Assembly: GCF_001273845.1 (NCBI RefSeq)
Contig: NZ_JHBW01000065.1
Coordinates: 334,784 to 398,783, forward strand
Reading direction: 5' to 3'
Length of the DNA: 64,000 nt
Origin: Leucobacter musarum subsp. musarum
GTDB lineage: Bacteria; Actinomycetota; Actinomycetes; Actinomycetales; Microbacteriaceae
A model generated the notes under the pieces. The model was not told the DNA's origin. It saw only the letters and a program-made list of their open reading frames with translations, and did no database searches. The position numbers and the translations under genes were made by a program. Positions 9,380 through 17,998 of the stretch are shown piece by piece. Within the stretch, counting starts at the first letter, position 1. Every line of letters starts with the position of its first letter.

Positions 9380-10855
9380 TTACTCGTCGTCGAGCGGGTG
9401 CGCGACGGTCGGGATCGCCCCGGTGAGCGGGCGCCCCTCCTTGATCAGGCGGCGCTTGCGCAATTGCCACAGCACGGTGAGCAGAATAAACCAGACGGGG
9501 GCGGCGAGAATCGAGGCCCGTGTGTCGGCGCCGTAGAGCAGCGTGCCCGCGATGAACACGAAGAATCCGAGCACCAGCCACGGGGCGACGCGCGACAGCG
9601 GCATCTTGAACACCGAGGTCGCGTGGCGATCCGGGTGGCGCTTGCGATACACGATGTAGCTCACGACGATCGACCCCCAGGTGAACAGGATGAGCGTCGC
9701 ACACATCGAGGAGACGAACGTGAAGGCCGCGATCACGCCGTCGCCGGCGAAGAGCAGGGGAATCGCCGCGAAGAGGAAGACGCAGGTGAAGAACACCGAG
9801 CGCCGCGGCACACCGTGTCGATCGGTCAGCGCGAACTTTCGGGGAGCATGGCCGTCTTTGGCGAGACCGAAGAGCATGCGCGTACCCGAATACAAGCCGG
9901 AGTTCGCGCTCGACGCCGCCGAGGTGAGCACCACGAGTTGGATCACGACCGCCGCGAGTCCGAATCCGGCCGTGGCGAGGGTGGCGACGAAGGGGCTTTT
10001 GTCGGGCGAGATCTCGTCCCAGGGCGTGACCGACATGATGACGACGAGGGCGCCGATGTAGAAGATGAGAATGCGCACGACGATCGAATTGATCGCCTTC
10101 GGCAGCGTCTTTCGCGGGCTCTGGGTCTCGGCGGCGGCGGTGCCGACGAGCTCGACGCCGATGAACGAGAAGATGCCCATCTGGAAGCCCAGCACGAAGC
10201 CGCTCGCACCCATCGGGAAGAGGCCGCCGTGCGTCCAGAGATTCGTCACCGACGTCGTCGTGCCGTCGGGCGAGGTGAACTGCGTCGCCATAAGGATGAT
10301 GCCGACCACGATGAGACCGAGGATCGCCACGATCTTCACGATCGCGAACCAGAACTCCGTCTCGCCGAAGAATTTGACCGGCTGCAGATTGAGCACGGTG
10401 AGCACGAGTGCCGTGATGAGGGCGGGCACCCACGCCGGAATGTGGGGGTTGAACCACTGCACGTAGGCGGTGATCGCGACGATGTCGGCGACGCAGGCGA
10501 TCACCCAGGAGAACCAGTAGTTCCACGAGACGAAGAACCCGGCCCACGGCCCCAGCATGTCTTTCGCGATGTCGCCGAAGGTCTTGTAGTGCAGGTTCGA
10601 GAGCAGCAGCTCGCCCAGGGCCCGCATGATGAAGAAGACGAAGAAGCCGATCACCAAGTAGACCAGGATGATCGAGGGGCCCGACACACTGATCAGCTTG
10701 CCGGAACCGAGGAAGAGGCCGGTGCCGATCGAACCGCCGATGGCGATGAGCTGGAGGTGGCGGTTCTTCAGGCCGCGCTGCATGCCGCCATCAGGCTCTT
10801 CGGCGGCTGCCGACCCTCCGGGGGACTGCGGCGTTCCCGTGTGCGTACTGGTCAT
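9380..10855 (-). CDS. APC/AAT-family amino-acid permease (CycA-like)
   Basis: The 491-residue integral membrane protein has about 12 hydrophobic segments and the AAT-family opening GLKNRHLQLIAIGGSIGTGLFLGSG, in which GGSIGTGLF is the unwound substrate-binding part of TM1. FSFIGVELVGTAAAETQSPRKTLPKAI is also a family hallmark. Such carriers move amino acids by proton symport. The ATG at 10855 has a strong GAAGGAG site. It follows the PLP decarboxylase by 65 bp on the same strand, so it probably imports that enzyme's amino-acid substrate or exchanges substrate for product. Confidence 0.87.
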   Translation of the reverse strand: MTSTHTGTPQSPGGSAAAEEPDGGMQRGLKNRHLQLIAIGGSIGTGLFLGSGKLISVSGPSIILVYLVIGFFVFFIMRALGELLLSNLHYKTFGDIAKDMLGPWAGFFVSWNYWFSWVIACVADIVAITAYVQWFNPHIPAWVPALITALVLTVLNLQPVKFFGETEFWFAIVKIVAILGLIVVGIILMATQFTSPDGTTTSVTNLWTHGGLFPMGASGFVLGFQMGIFSFIGVELVGTAAAETQSPRKTLPKAINSIVVRILIFYIGALVVIMSVTPWDEISPDKSPFVATLATAGFGLAAVVIQLVVLTSAASSANSGLYSGTRMLFGLAKDGHAPRKFALTDRHGVPRRSVFFTCVFLFAAIPLLFAGDGVIAAFTFVSSMCATLILFTWGSIVVSYIVYRKRHPDRHATSVFKMPLSRVAPWLVLGFFVFIAGTLLYGADTRASILAAPVWFILLTVLWQLRKRRLIKEGRPLTGAIPTVAHPLDDE

Positions 10856-10920
10856 GACACTCCTTCGTGCGTCGGCCGGATGCCGACTGGTGTGGTGGTG
10901 GGGAGATGAACGCGCGGGCG

Positions 10921-12435
10921 TCAGACGACCACGCGGAACGTTTCGAGGGCAGCGTCGACCGATCCTCGAACATACCCTGCCGGGCTCGCGGCGGTGGCGC
11001 GGAGGAACGCGACGACCTCGGCCGACAGCACCTCGCCGGGCAGCACATTGGGGACTCCGGGCGGGTACGCCGCAAGCGCGTCGGCGGAGACGCGGCCGAC
11101 GGCATCGATCGCGCTGACGACCTCGACATCGCTGAAGAATGCCTCGCCCAACCCGATCGCCCGCTCACAGGCGGCTGGCAACGCGATCGGACGCTCCGGC
11201 TCGACCTCGGCCTCGGGCAGCTGCTGCAGCGCATCGAGGAATCGGTCGGCATCGATGTTCGACGTCGCGCCGATCAGCGCGAGCAGGGCCGACGGGGTCG
11301 AGAGCTCGCAGTAGATGCGGTGGTCGCGCAGCAGCAGATGGTGCGCCTCGCCTCCGGTGATGCCCGCACCGCGCGTATCGATCGCGATCTTGAACGGGTC
11401 GTTCGCGATGGCATCCGCGCGATCGAGCACGTCGGGCGTCGCGTCGCGATAGCGACGATCCTCGCGGATCGCGGTGCGGATGCGCTCGGCGGAGCGCAGC
11501 GAACGGCCGATGAGGTCCGGGCGCGTGGCGATGTGCTTGCGGGCCTCGTCAAGCGAGGCGAGCAGCAGGGCGCTGGTCGAGGTCGACTGGAACGAACGGA
11601 CCACGCGGTCGACGAGCGATTCGAGCTGGGCGGCGAACGGTCCGTGCCCGAGCTGGATCATCGCCGACTGCGTCAGCGATCCTGCCGCTTTGTGCGTGCT
11701 CGAGATCACGAGGTCGGCGCCGAGGCGGGCCGCATTCACCGGGAGGTCCGGGTGCATGCCGAAGTGAGATCCCCACGCTTCGTCGACGATGAGCGGCACA
11801 CCGTGGTCGTGCGCCACGCGGGCGATTGCCGCGATATCGGCGACCGCGCCGAAGTAGCTGGGCGAGACGACGTAGACCGAAGCGCTCTCGGGGTGCGCGT
11901 CGAGGGCCTCAGAGATCTGCGCAGCGGTCACGCCGTGCGAGGCGCCGAGCCCGGCGTCGACCGACCCATAGACGAAGTGCGGATCGAGCCCGACGTGCGT
12001 GGCCCCGTCGATCACGCTCGAGTGGACGCTGCGCTGCATCACCGTCTCACGGCCGAGTCCTCGCGCCACGGTGGTCGCGACGTGATTGCCGCCGGAGGCG
12101 CCGTTGGTGATGAACCACGTGCGACTCGCACCCCAGGCCTCGGCGGCCAGCTGCTGCGCACGCATGAGCGGGGTGACCCGGCCCGGAGTCGTGAGGCGCC
12201 ACGTGCGCTGGTCGACTCCGCTGAACAGCATGGGAAAGTCGAGGGCGACCGCGTCGGCACCGACGAGCGCATCGATGCCGGGCGCGTTGCCGGCGACACC
12301 GTGGTGCGCGGGCACGTGCAGTCGCTGCCAGGGCTCTGCGGCGAGTGACCGCAGCGCATCGACATACGGCGTCTCGAACTGTTGAGCAGAGACTGGGGCG
12401 AGGGCCGCGTCCGCGCGGCGGGGTGAATCGAGCAC
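10921..12435 (-). CDS. Orn/Lys/Arg decarboxylase family PLP enzyme
   Basis: The 504-residue fold-type I enzyme has FITNGASGGNHVA (PLP phosphate site), PLIVDEAWGSHFG (PLP-ring aspartate) and ISSTHKAAGSLTQSAM (Schiff-base lysine). This is the pattern of the shorter actinobacterial arginine/lysine/ornithine decarboxylases without the N-terminal wing domain. It would decarboxylate a basic amino acid to a diamine. The GTG start at 12435 has no good ribosome site but lies 6 nt after TATCGT, so the message may be leaderless. It forms a unit with the downstream permease and is divergent from LysR. The specific substrate is not predictable here. Confidence 0.82.
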   Translation of the reverse strand: MLDSPRRADAALAPVSAQQFETPYVDALRSLAAEPWQRLHVPAHHGVAGNAPGIDALVGADAVALDFPMLFSGVDQRTWRLTTPGRVTPLMRAQQLAAEAWGASRTWFITNGASGGNHVATTVARGLGRETVMQRSVHSSVIDGATHVGLDPHFVYGSVDAGLGASHGVTAAQISEALDAHPESASVYVVSPSYFGAVADIAAIARVAHDHGVPLIVDEAWGSHFGMHPDLPVNAARLGADLVISSTHKAAGSLTQSAMIQLGHGPFAAQLESLVDRVVRSFQSTSTSALLLASLDEARKHIATRPDLIGRSLRSAERIRTAIREDRRYRDATPDVLDRADAIANDPFKIAIDTRGAGITGGEAHHLLLRDHRIYCELSTPSALLALIGATSNIDADRFLDALQQLPEAEVEPERPIALPAACERAIGLGEAFFSDVEVVSAIDAVGRVSADALAAYPPGVPNVLPGEVLSAEVVAFLRATAASPAGYVRGSVDAALETFRVVV

Positions 12436-12467
12436 GTCCCCACGATAGGCAGCCGTGAGCCCCTGCG

Positions 12468-12482
12468 GAATATCAAGTATTC
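12468..12482. promoter_or_regulatory. Candidate LysR binding site (GAATA-N5-TATTC)
   Basis: GAATATCAAGTATTC is a perfect inverted repeat with 5-bp arms, lying midway between the divergent decarboxylase and lysR genes. It is AT-rich against its surroundings and fits the LysR-box geometry. Confidence 0.45.
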
Positions 12483-12508
12483 GCCGTTTGTGACATACCC
12501 TCTATGAC

Positions 12509-13408
12509 ATGATCACCCTGCAGCAACTGCGCGTCCTGCTCGCGATCCGCGAAGCGGGAAGCCTGACCCGCGCGGCCGACGCGCTCCAATACGGGGTGCC
12601 GACGGTGACGCACCACCTGCGCGGGCTCGAGGCGCACCTCGGCACGCAACTCGTCGTGCGCGACCGGCTGGGAGCACGGCTCACCGAACTCGGCGCCCAC
12701 TTCGCCGACGAGGTGGCCCCCGTGCTGACGCGCATCGCGCGCGCCGAACGCAGCGTCGCCGAGTTGCGCGACGCGGGCACGGTGACCCTGCGCGTCGGGA
12801 GCTTCTCGTCGATGGGATCTCGGCTGATTCCGGCAGCGGTTTCCGAGTTGCAGCGCCGGTCGAACGTGCGGGTCGAAGTCGTGGAGGCTGAGCCGACGGA
12901 GGTGGTGCGCATGGTGCGCACCGGGGAGGTGCACGCCGGGCTGATCTACCACGTCTCGACCGAACCCGGCTTTGAAGGGACCGATCTCGTGCAGCGCTCC
13001 CTCTTCTCCGAACCGTACCGCGTGCTCGTCGGGCGCGAGAGCGCGTGGGCTGCGGCCGACGTGATCGACTTCGCCGAACTCGGCGACACGGCCTGGGTAT
13101 GCAGTCGCAGCGACGACGAGGCCTCGGACCGCGTGCTGCGACGGGTGCACCAGGCGCTCGGGCTGCCGATGCGCGTGCTCATGCGCACCGACGACCTCTA
13201 CATGATTCACGGCCTGGTCGCCGAGGGGCTCGGCGCGGCGCTCACCACCGACGCGGCCGTCGACGCGGACTTCGACGTGGTGCTCCGCCCGGCCGTGCAA
13301 GATCTGGGGGAGCGTCGCGTATCGTTCGTGACGCGACGCGGGCCCGTGCCGCCGGCGGTCGGGTGGCTCGGCGAGGTGTTCGAGCGAGCGACGGCCGATC
13401 TGCGATGA
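12509..13408 (+). CDS. LysR-family transcriptional regulator
   Basis: The 299-residue protein has the LysR N-terminal winged helix (ITLQQLRVLLAIREAGSLTR, then AADALQYGVPTVTHHLRGLE) and a C-terminal periplasmic-binding-protein-like effector domain from about residue 90. It is divergent from the decarboxylase/permease unit and presumably activates it in response to the amino acid. TACCCT at 12496-12501 lies 7 nt before the ATG, and no ribosome site is visible. The gene ends 7 bp from a convergent TetR gene. Confidence 0.87.
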   Translation: MITLQQLRVLLAIREAGSLTRAADALQYGVPTVTHHLRGLEAHLGTQLVVRDRLGARLTELGAHFADEVAPVLTRIARAERSVAELRDAGTVTLRVGSFSSMGSRLIPAAVSELQRRSNVRVEVVEAEPTEVVRMVRTGEVHAGLIYHVSTEPGFEGTDLVQRSLFSEPYRVLVGRESAWAAADVIDFAELGDTAWVCSRSDDEASDRVLRRVHQALGLPMRVLMRTDDLYMIHGLVAEGLGAALTTDAAVDADFDVVLRPAVQDLGERRVSFVTRRGPVPPAVGWLGEVFERATADLR

Positions 13409-13415
13409 ATCGCGG

Positions 13416-13979
13416 CTAGAAGCCGGAGTGCTGCAGGGCGTCGCGCACAGCGCTCTGCGCGGCCCGGGCATCGATCTGACCCGTCAACCAGCGCCCCGAG
13501 AGCCCCTCGACGAGTGCGGTGAGGAGCAGTGCGACGGCGTCGGGATCGCCTGGGATGCCGCGATCCCGCGCCGCCTCGCGCACGAGCTCGGCGACCGTAC
13601 GCTGCCAGGCCGCGGTCGACTGCGCAACGGCTAACGCCTGTACGGGCTCGAACACGGCGAGTGCGCGGAGCTCGTTCCACGCGATCGAGCCGGCGCGAAT
13701 TGCCGGGTCTTCGCCGAACTCCGAGCACAGCAGAGCGGCGAGTCGCTCGGCGGCCGGCGCATCGGCCGAGCTCTCGGCGGCACGCCCAACTGCACCGGCG
13801 GTGACGTGGTCGAGCGCGGCTCGCAGCAGTCCGTCGCGATCGCCGAAGTGATATGCGAGGAGGCCGATCGATACCCCGGCTTCACCCGCGACGTCCTGCA
13901 TGCGGAAGCCGCGAATGCCGGCGCGTGCGATAACGCGCTCACAGGCGTCGAGAATGCGGTCGCGTGCGTCGTTGGCCAT
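13416..13979 (-). CDS. TetR-family transcriptional regulator
   Basis: The 187-residue protein has a helix-turn-helix at about residues 8-52 (DRILDACERVIARAGIRGFR, QDVAGEAGVSIGLLAYHFGD). GLLAYHFGD is the usual recognition helix and following loop. The rest is a helical effector domain. It is divergent from the amidase at 14113 and has a candidate operator (14028-14043) between the two genes. The ATG at 13979 follows GAAGGG. Confidence 0.85.
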   Translation of the reverse strand: MANDARDRILDACERVIARAGIRGFRMQDVAGEAGVSIGLLAYHFGDRDGLLRAALDHVTAGAVGRAAESSADAPAAERLAALLCSEFGEDPAIRAGSIAWNELRALAVFEPVQALAVAQSTAAWQRTVAELVREAARDRGIPGDPDAVALLLTALVEGLSGRWLTGQIDARAAQSAVRDALQHSGF

Positions 13980-14027
13980 GCGATCCCTTCGGTTTCGCGT
14001 GCCCGCTTGACAGAGAACGCGTCAGAA

Positions 14028-14043
14028 CTGAAACTGTTTTCAG
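14028..14043. promoter_or_regulatory. Candidate TetR operator CTGAAA-N4-TTTCAG
   Basis: CTGAAACTGTTTTCAG has perfect 6-bp arms with a 4-nt spacer and lies between tetR (start 13979) and the amidase (start 14113). The same 6-4-6 geometry occurs with a different sequence in front of the TetR-linked operon at 52502-52517. Confidence 0.45.
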
Positions 14044-14112
14044 GATACGCGCACGGGTATCCGTCGAGCAAGCGCGCGAGGCTGCGCACCGCTGCACAGA
14101 ATTGAGGTTCCC

Positions 14113-15813
14113 ATGGGCGACTCCGCCGCACCGTTCCAGATCATCGAGGCCACGATCGAAGAGGTGCTCGCCGCATTCCAGCGCGGCGACATTACGAGCA
14201 CCTGGCTGACTGAGCGCTATCTGGCGCGCATCGAAGCCTACGATCGCGGCACCGACGGCCTGCACGCCATCGTCGTCGACAACCCTGACGCTCTGGCCCA
14301 GGCGGCCGAGTCCGATCGCCGCTGGCGCGACGGCACCGCGCGTCCGCTCGAGGGCGTGCCGTTCACGGTCAAGGACTCGTACATGGTGCAGGGGCTCACG
14401 GTGGCGTCGGGATCACCGGCCTTCGAGCACCTCGTCGCGCAATGGGATGCGTTCTCCGTCGCCCAGTTGCGCGAAGCCGGCGCGGTGCTGATCGGCAAGA
14501 CGAATATGCCGCCGATGGCCGACGGAGGCATGCAGCGCGGGGTCTACGGCCGCGCCGAGAGCCCCTACAACCGCGATTTCCTCGCCGCTGCCTACGCATC
14601 CGGATCGTCGAACGGGTCCGGAGTATCGACCGCGGCGAACCTCGCGGTCTTCGGCATGGGGGAGGAGACGGTGTCGTCGGGGCGCAGCCCCGCATCCAAC
14701 AATGGCCTGTGCGCTTACACGCCGTCCTGGGGTGTGCTCAGCATTCGCGGCAACTGGCCGCTGTTTCCCGCCCGCGACGTCGTGGTGCCGCACACCCGCT
14801 CGATGCCCGACATGCTCCGGGTGCTCGACGTGCTCGTGCACGACGACGCGAACACCCGTGGTGATTTCTGGCGCAATCAGCAGGTGATCGCGCTGCCGGC
14901 GCCGAGTGCGCATCGGCCTGCGAGCTACCTCGATGTGCAAGATCCCGATGCCCTGCGCGGCAAGCGTTTTGCGGTGCCCCGCATGTACCTCGGCGAGGAC
15001 CCGAACTTCCCGATCGAGGTGCGCCCCTCAGTGCTCGTGCTCTTCGCGGCCGCTCGTGCGCGACTCGAGGCGCTCGGCGCCGAGGTCGTCGTCACCGACT
15101 TCCCGTTGATCGAGCAGTACGAGGGCGACCGCCCGGGGCAAGAGAACGTCAGAGCGCTCGGCGTGCTGCCTGAAGGATGGATGGACACGGAATTCAACCA
15201 CTTCCTCGCCTTCGGCTGGGACGATTTCCTGCGAGCCAATGGTGACCCGTCCATCCCGAACCTGGGCGTCGTCGACCCCGACACCATCTTCCCGCAGCCC
15301 CCGGGGGCGCTGCCCGACCGCTACGAAGAAGTCGACGACTACGAGAACCGGTACCGTGCGACCGTCGCCATGGCGCGGGAGGGCATCTCCGACCCCCGCG
15401 ATCGCGCCGACTTCGCGGACGGGCTGCGCGCGCTGGTGCGGCTGCGCGAGGAGCTGTTCGAGTCGTGGCTGACCGCTGAAGGCTATGACGGCGTGGTGTT
15501 CCCGGCGAACGCCGACGTGGGGGCGCAGAATGCTGATGTCGATCAGGCGGCGGCCGATCGAGCCTGGGCAAACGGCGTGTTCTTCTCGAACGGCAACTAC
15601 GCACTGCGGCACCTGGGCATCCCCACGGTCACGGTCGCAATGGGACTGATGAGCGATATCGGTATGCCCGTGGGTCTGACGTTCGCCGGCCGCGCCTACG
15701 CTGACCCGGAGCTCTTGGCCTTCGCGGGAGCGTTCGAGGCGGGTGGCGGCGGCACGCTTCGTCGGGCGCCGGAGTCCGCCCCGGCGCTGCAGGGGGACGT
15801 CGCCGGGGAGTAA
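14113..15813 (+). CDS. Amidase (amidase signature family)
   Basis: This 566-residue serine hydrolase of the amidase-signature family acts on carboxylic amides through a Ser-cisSer-Lys triad. By alignment with the family pattern these are Lys87 (FTVKDS), Ser165 (AYASGSSNGSG) and Ser189 (GEETVSSGRSPASNN). The usual G-G-S-I-R around the nucleophile is replaced by V-S-S-G-R, so it belongs to a divergent subgroup. There is no signal peptide, so it acts in the cytoplasm. The start at 14113 follows TTGAGG. A divergent TetR gene and its operator candidate suggest substrate-induced expression. Confidence 0.85.
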   Translation: MGDSAAPFQIIEATIEEVLAAFQRGDITSTWLTERYLARIEAYDRGTDGLHAIVVDNPDALAQAAESDRRWRDGTARPLEGVPFTVKDSYMVQGLTVASGSPAFEHLVAQWDAFSVAQLREAGAVLIGKTNMPPMADGGMQRGVYGRAESPYNRDFLAAAYASGSSNGSGVSTAANLAVFGMGEETVSSGRSPASNNGLCAYTPSWGVLSIRGNWPLFPARDVVVPHTRSMPDMLRVLDVLVHDDANTRGDFWRNQQVIALPAPSAHRPASYLDVQDPDALRGKRFAVPRMYLGEDPNFPIEVRPSVLVLFAAARARLEALGAEVVVTDFPLIEQYEGDRPGQENVRALGVLPEGWMDTEFNHFLAFGWDDFLRANGDPSIPNLGVVDPDTIFPQPPGALPDRYEEVDDYENRYRATVAMAREGISDPRDRADFADGLRALVRLREELFESWLTAEGYDGVVFPANADVGAQNADVDQAAADRAWANGVFFSNGNYALRHLGIPTVTVAMGLMSDIGMPVGLTFAGRAYADPELLAFAGAFEAGGGGTLRRAPESAPALQGDVAGE

Positions 15814-15862
15814 CTCCGGGGCGCTGCCCGGCGCTGCGACGCATGCATCCTTACATCAGATG

Positions 15863-15892
15863 TTGTTCAGGTGATCCTCATATAGATATGAT
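15863..15892 (+). promoter_or_regulatory. Promoter of the secreted-protein gene
   Basis: TTGTTC (15863-15868), an 18-nt spacer and TATGAT (15887-15892) form a good housekeeping-type promoter in an unusually AT-rich patch, giving a leader of about 45 nt. A short palindrome ACATCAGATGT sits just upstream. Confidence 0.5.
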
Positions 15893-15944
15893 GAGGCGCT
15901 CGCGTCCGCTGAATGGCCGAGTTCATTTCTGAGAACGAGGACGC

Positions 15945-17909
15945 ATGCGCCAGCGACGCCACACCCACGAGCGAGCCCGAAACCGGCGACACACCCTGGC
16001 GGTCGCGGCGCTCTGCGGCAGCTTGATCGCTTCGATCGGCCTTGGCGCGGCACCGGCACCCGCGTCAGCTGCTGCCGCCCAGCAGGCGAAAGTCACCGCT
16101 GCCGTGGGCACGGACCGCGTGGTCACCGTGTCGGTCGCGTGCGCATCGTCGAAGACCTGCTCGGGGTCGGTGAAGCTCGTGCTGAGCACCGGTGGCTCGA
16201 AGACGATGTCGTACAGCGTCGCGAAGCGGTCGAGCAAGCTGCTGAACTGGACGCTGACCGCCGCCCAGTACCGCACCTTTAGCGTGAAGAAGCAGGCCAC
16301 GCTGACGGTCAGCGGCACCGCGGAGAAGCCGAGCGCGGCGAAGTTCTCCGCGAAAGCCACGGTGAAGCCGGCGACTCCGCAGCTCACCGTCACGCAGAAG
16401 TCCATCGCGGTGGGCGCCGATCGCACGGTTCCGGTCGCGCTGCGCTGCGCGGCATCCGCCGGGTGCGCCGCCAGTGTGCAGCTTCAGATCGGCGGCAAGA
16501 CGGCGGCCACTCAGAAGGTCAGTGCGAAGTCAGGCGCGAAGGCGATCACGTTCACCCTGTCGCAGACGGTGGTCGACGCGCTCGCCGCCGGTGAGACCGC
16601 CCAGCGGGTCGTGATCGCCGAGACGAGCCCGGAGCCGGTGTCGGCGACGACCTCCGTGACCCTGACGAAGCCGACACCCGAGCCCGAACCTGAGCCCGAT
16701 CCGGAGCGTGGCTTCTCGAAGGCCTACGTCGAACGCAACTGGACTCCCACGGAGTTCGACACGTGCCCGGCCGAACTCCATGCGTCGTATCGCGTGCTCG
16801 GCCCCGATGGGAAGTACTACCCGACCTGGCACCCGGCGCAGGTCACCGATCCCGCCACCGGGCAGCTGTGCACGTTCGGGCACGAACACGGCGCCGACCC
16901 CGCCACCTCCGACATCATCGACTGGGTCGCCGCATGGTACGCCCCGGATGATCTGGTCGACGGCGAGCCCACCGGACTGCCGTTCGGGTACACCAGCGAA
17001 GAGCTCGACAACTACGTGCACGAGCACGGCGACATGTCGATGCGGCACGAAGACAATGGCGGGCACAAGGTGTTCGTCGCCAACAACGTGAAGATGCTCG
17101 ATGCGAACCGCAACTGGCTGAAGCTCGCCGACGGCTCGCAGCTCACCTGCGACTTCCTCATCAAGCAGCACCAGGGCAGCTGGTCGCCCGACGCCACGTC
17201 GAACAACGCCCACGAGATCCTCTACGCCGCGAAGTGCACCGACGGCACCGAGATCATCACCTCGATGCTCTCCCGGTTCGGCAACGCGAACGAGATGTTC
17301 TCGACGTGCGCGACCGAGATCCCGATCGCCACGGTCGGCAGCACCCTGCCGGCGGGCGACGGCGGCAAGCGCATCATCCCGACGCAGCAGTGCGTCGCAG
17401 CGAACCCCACCGACTGGTCGCTGTACGAGCTTTGGCAGGGGGAGAACACGATTACGAGCGCCGACGGTGCGGTGCTGGCGCACTTCGATCCGTGGTTCGG
17501 GATCCGCAACCCGAGTCGCATCTACGACTCCCGCACGAGCTCCGCGACGGTCAACGGCATTAGCCGCCCGCTCGATCTGGCCTGGCTCACCGAGGGTGCG
17601 CCCACCGACTACCTCTGGGCCGGGCTCGCGGCGCAGGAGCGCTTCGACTACCGCGATCCGCGATCCCCATTCGATGGCGCGCAGCGCGACTTCTACCTCG
17701 CCGATCTGCAGCTCTCGGATCCGGGGACCGCGTCGGGCATCGTGTACACCGATCCCTATGGCGGCAACGCGCAGGCGAAACCCACCGTCGGGTCGGTGCC
17801 GCAGCTGATTCACCCGGGCAGCGTGCTCGGCACCGTGCAGCTCGCCCGTCAGAAGTTCGACGCCAAGGCCGACTTCGGTCTCGGCAACGGGGTGCACGCA
17901 CCCAACTGA
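15945..17909 (+). CDS. Secreted protein of unknown function with two N-terminal beta-domains
   Basis: I do not recognise this 654-residue protein. It starts with a Sec-type signal peptide: an Arg/His-rich n-region, then a hydrophobic stretch ending near ASAAAA. Two similar segments of about 95 residues follow (each starting around 'AVG(T/A)DRxV' and holding a C-x4/5-C pair in VACASSKTC and LRCAASAGC), likely Ig-like domains. A Pro-Glu linker (about 245-255) leads to a mature domain of about 400 residues rich in His, Trp and Cys, including CTFGHEHGADP, DNYVHEHGDMSMRHED and KQHQGSWSPD. The His clusters suggest metal binding. There is no LPXTG motif. The next gene, also secreted, lies 89 bp downstream. 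Confidence 0.7.
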   Translation: MRQRRHTHERARNRRHTLAVAALCGSLIASIGLGAAPAPASAAAAQQAKVTAAVGTDRVVTVSVACASSKTCSGSVKLVLSTGGSKTMSYSVAKRSSKLLNWTLTAAQYRTFSVKKQATLTVSGTAEKPSAAKFSAKATVKPATPQLTVTQKSIAVGADRTVPVALRCAASAGCAASVQLQIGGKTAATQKVSAKSGAKAITFTLSQTVVDALAAGETAQRVVIAETSPEPVSATTSVTLTKPTPEPEPEPDPERGFSKAYVERNWTPTEFDTCPAELHASYRVLGPDGKYYPTWHPAQVTDPATGQLCTFGHEHGADPATSDIIDWVAAWYAPDDLVDGEPTGLPFGYTSEELDNYVHEHGDMSMRHEDNGGHKVFVANNVKMLDANRNWLKLADGSQLTCDFLIKQHQGSWSPDATSNNAHEILYAAKCTDGTEIITSMLSRFGNANEMFSTCATEIPIATVGSTLPAGDGGKRIIPTQQCVAANPTDWSLYELWQGENTITSADGAVLAHFDPWFGIRNPSRIYDSRTSSATVNGISRPLDLAWLTEGAPTDYLWAGLAAQERFDYRDPRSPFDGAQRDFYLADLQLSDPGTASGIVYTDPYGGNAQAKPTVGSVPQLIHPGSVLGTVQLARQKFDAKADFGLGNGVHAPN

Positions 17910-17942
17910 TTCGGCGCGGGCGCCGCCCGCAGCCGTCGGATC

Positions 17943-17962
17943 AGACCGAGCACGCTCGGTCT
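17943..17962. terminator. Hairpin between the two secreted-protein genes
   Basis: AGACCGAG (17943-17950), loop CACG and CTCGGTCT (17955-17962) form a perfect 8-bp stem 37 nt before the next start. Its core CCGAGCACGCTCGG recurs in the terminator at 20785-20824. It may be a partial terminator tuning the second gene. Confidence 0.4.
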
Positions 17963-17998
17963 GCACACCCCTGCCCTCGGCAGATCGAAAGGACCGCA

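Noticed and set aside
10867..12348. 493-codon plus-strand open frame opposite the decarboxylase
   Set aside because: The minus strand encodes a full PLP enzyme with all motifs; the plus-strand translation has none.
15856..15866. ACATCAGATGT and the ATCTGAT near 21443 as common MarR operators
   Set aside because: Only the 7-bp ATC-W-GAT core is shared, which is too short for a confident site.
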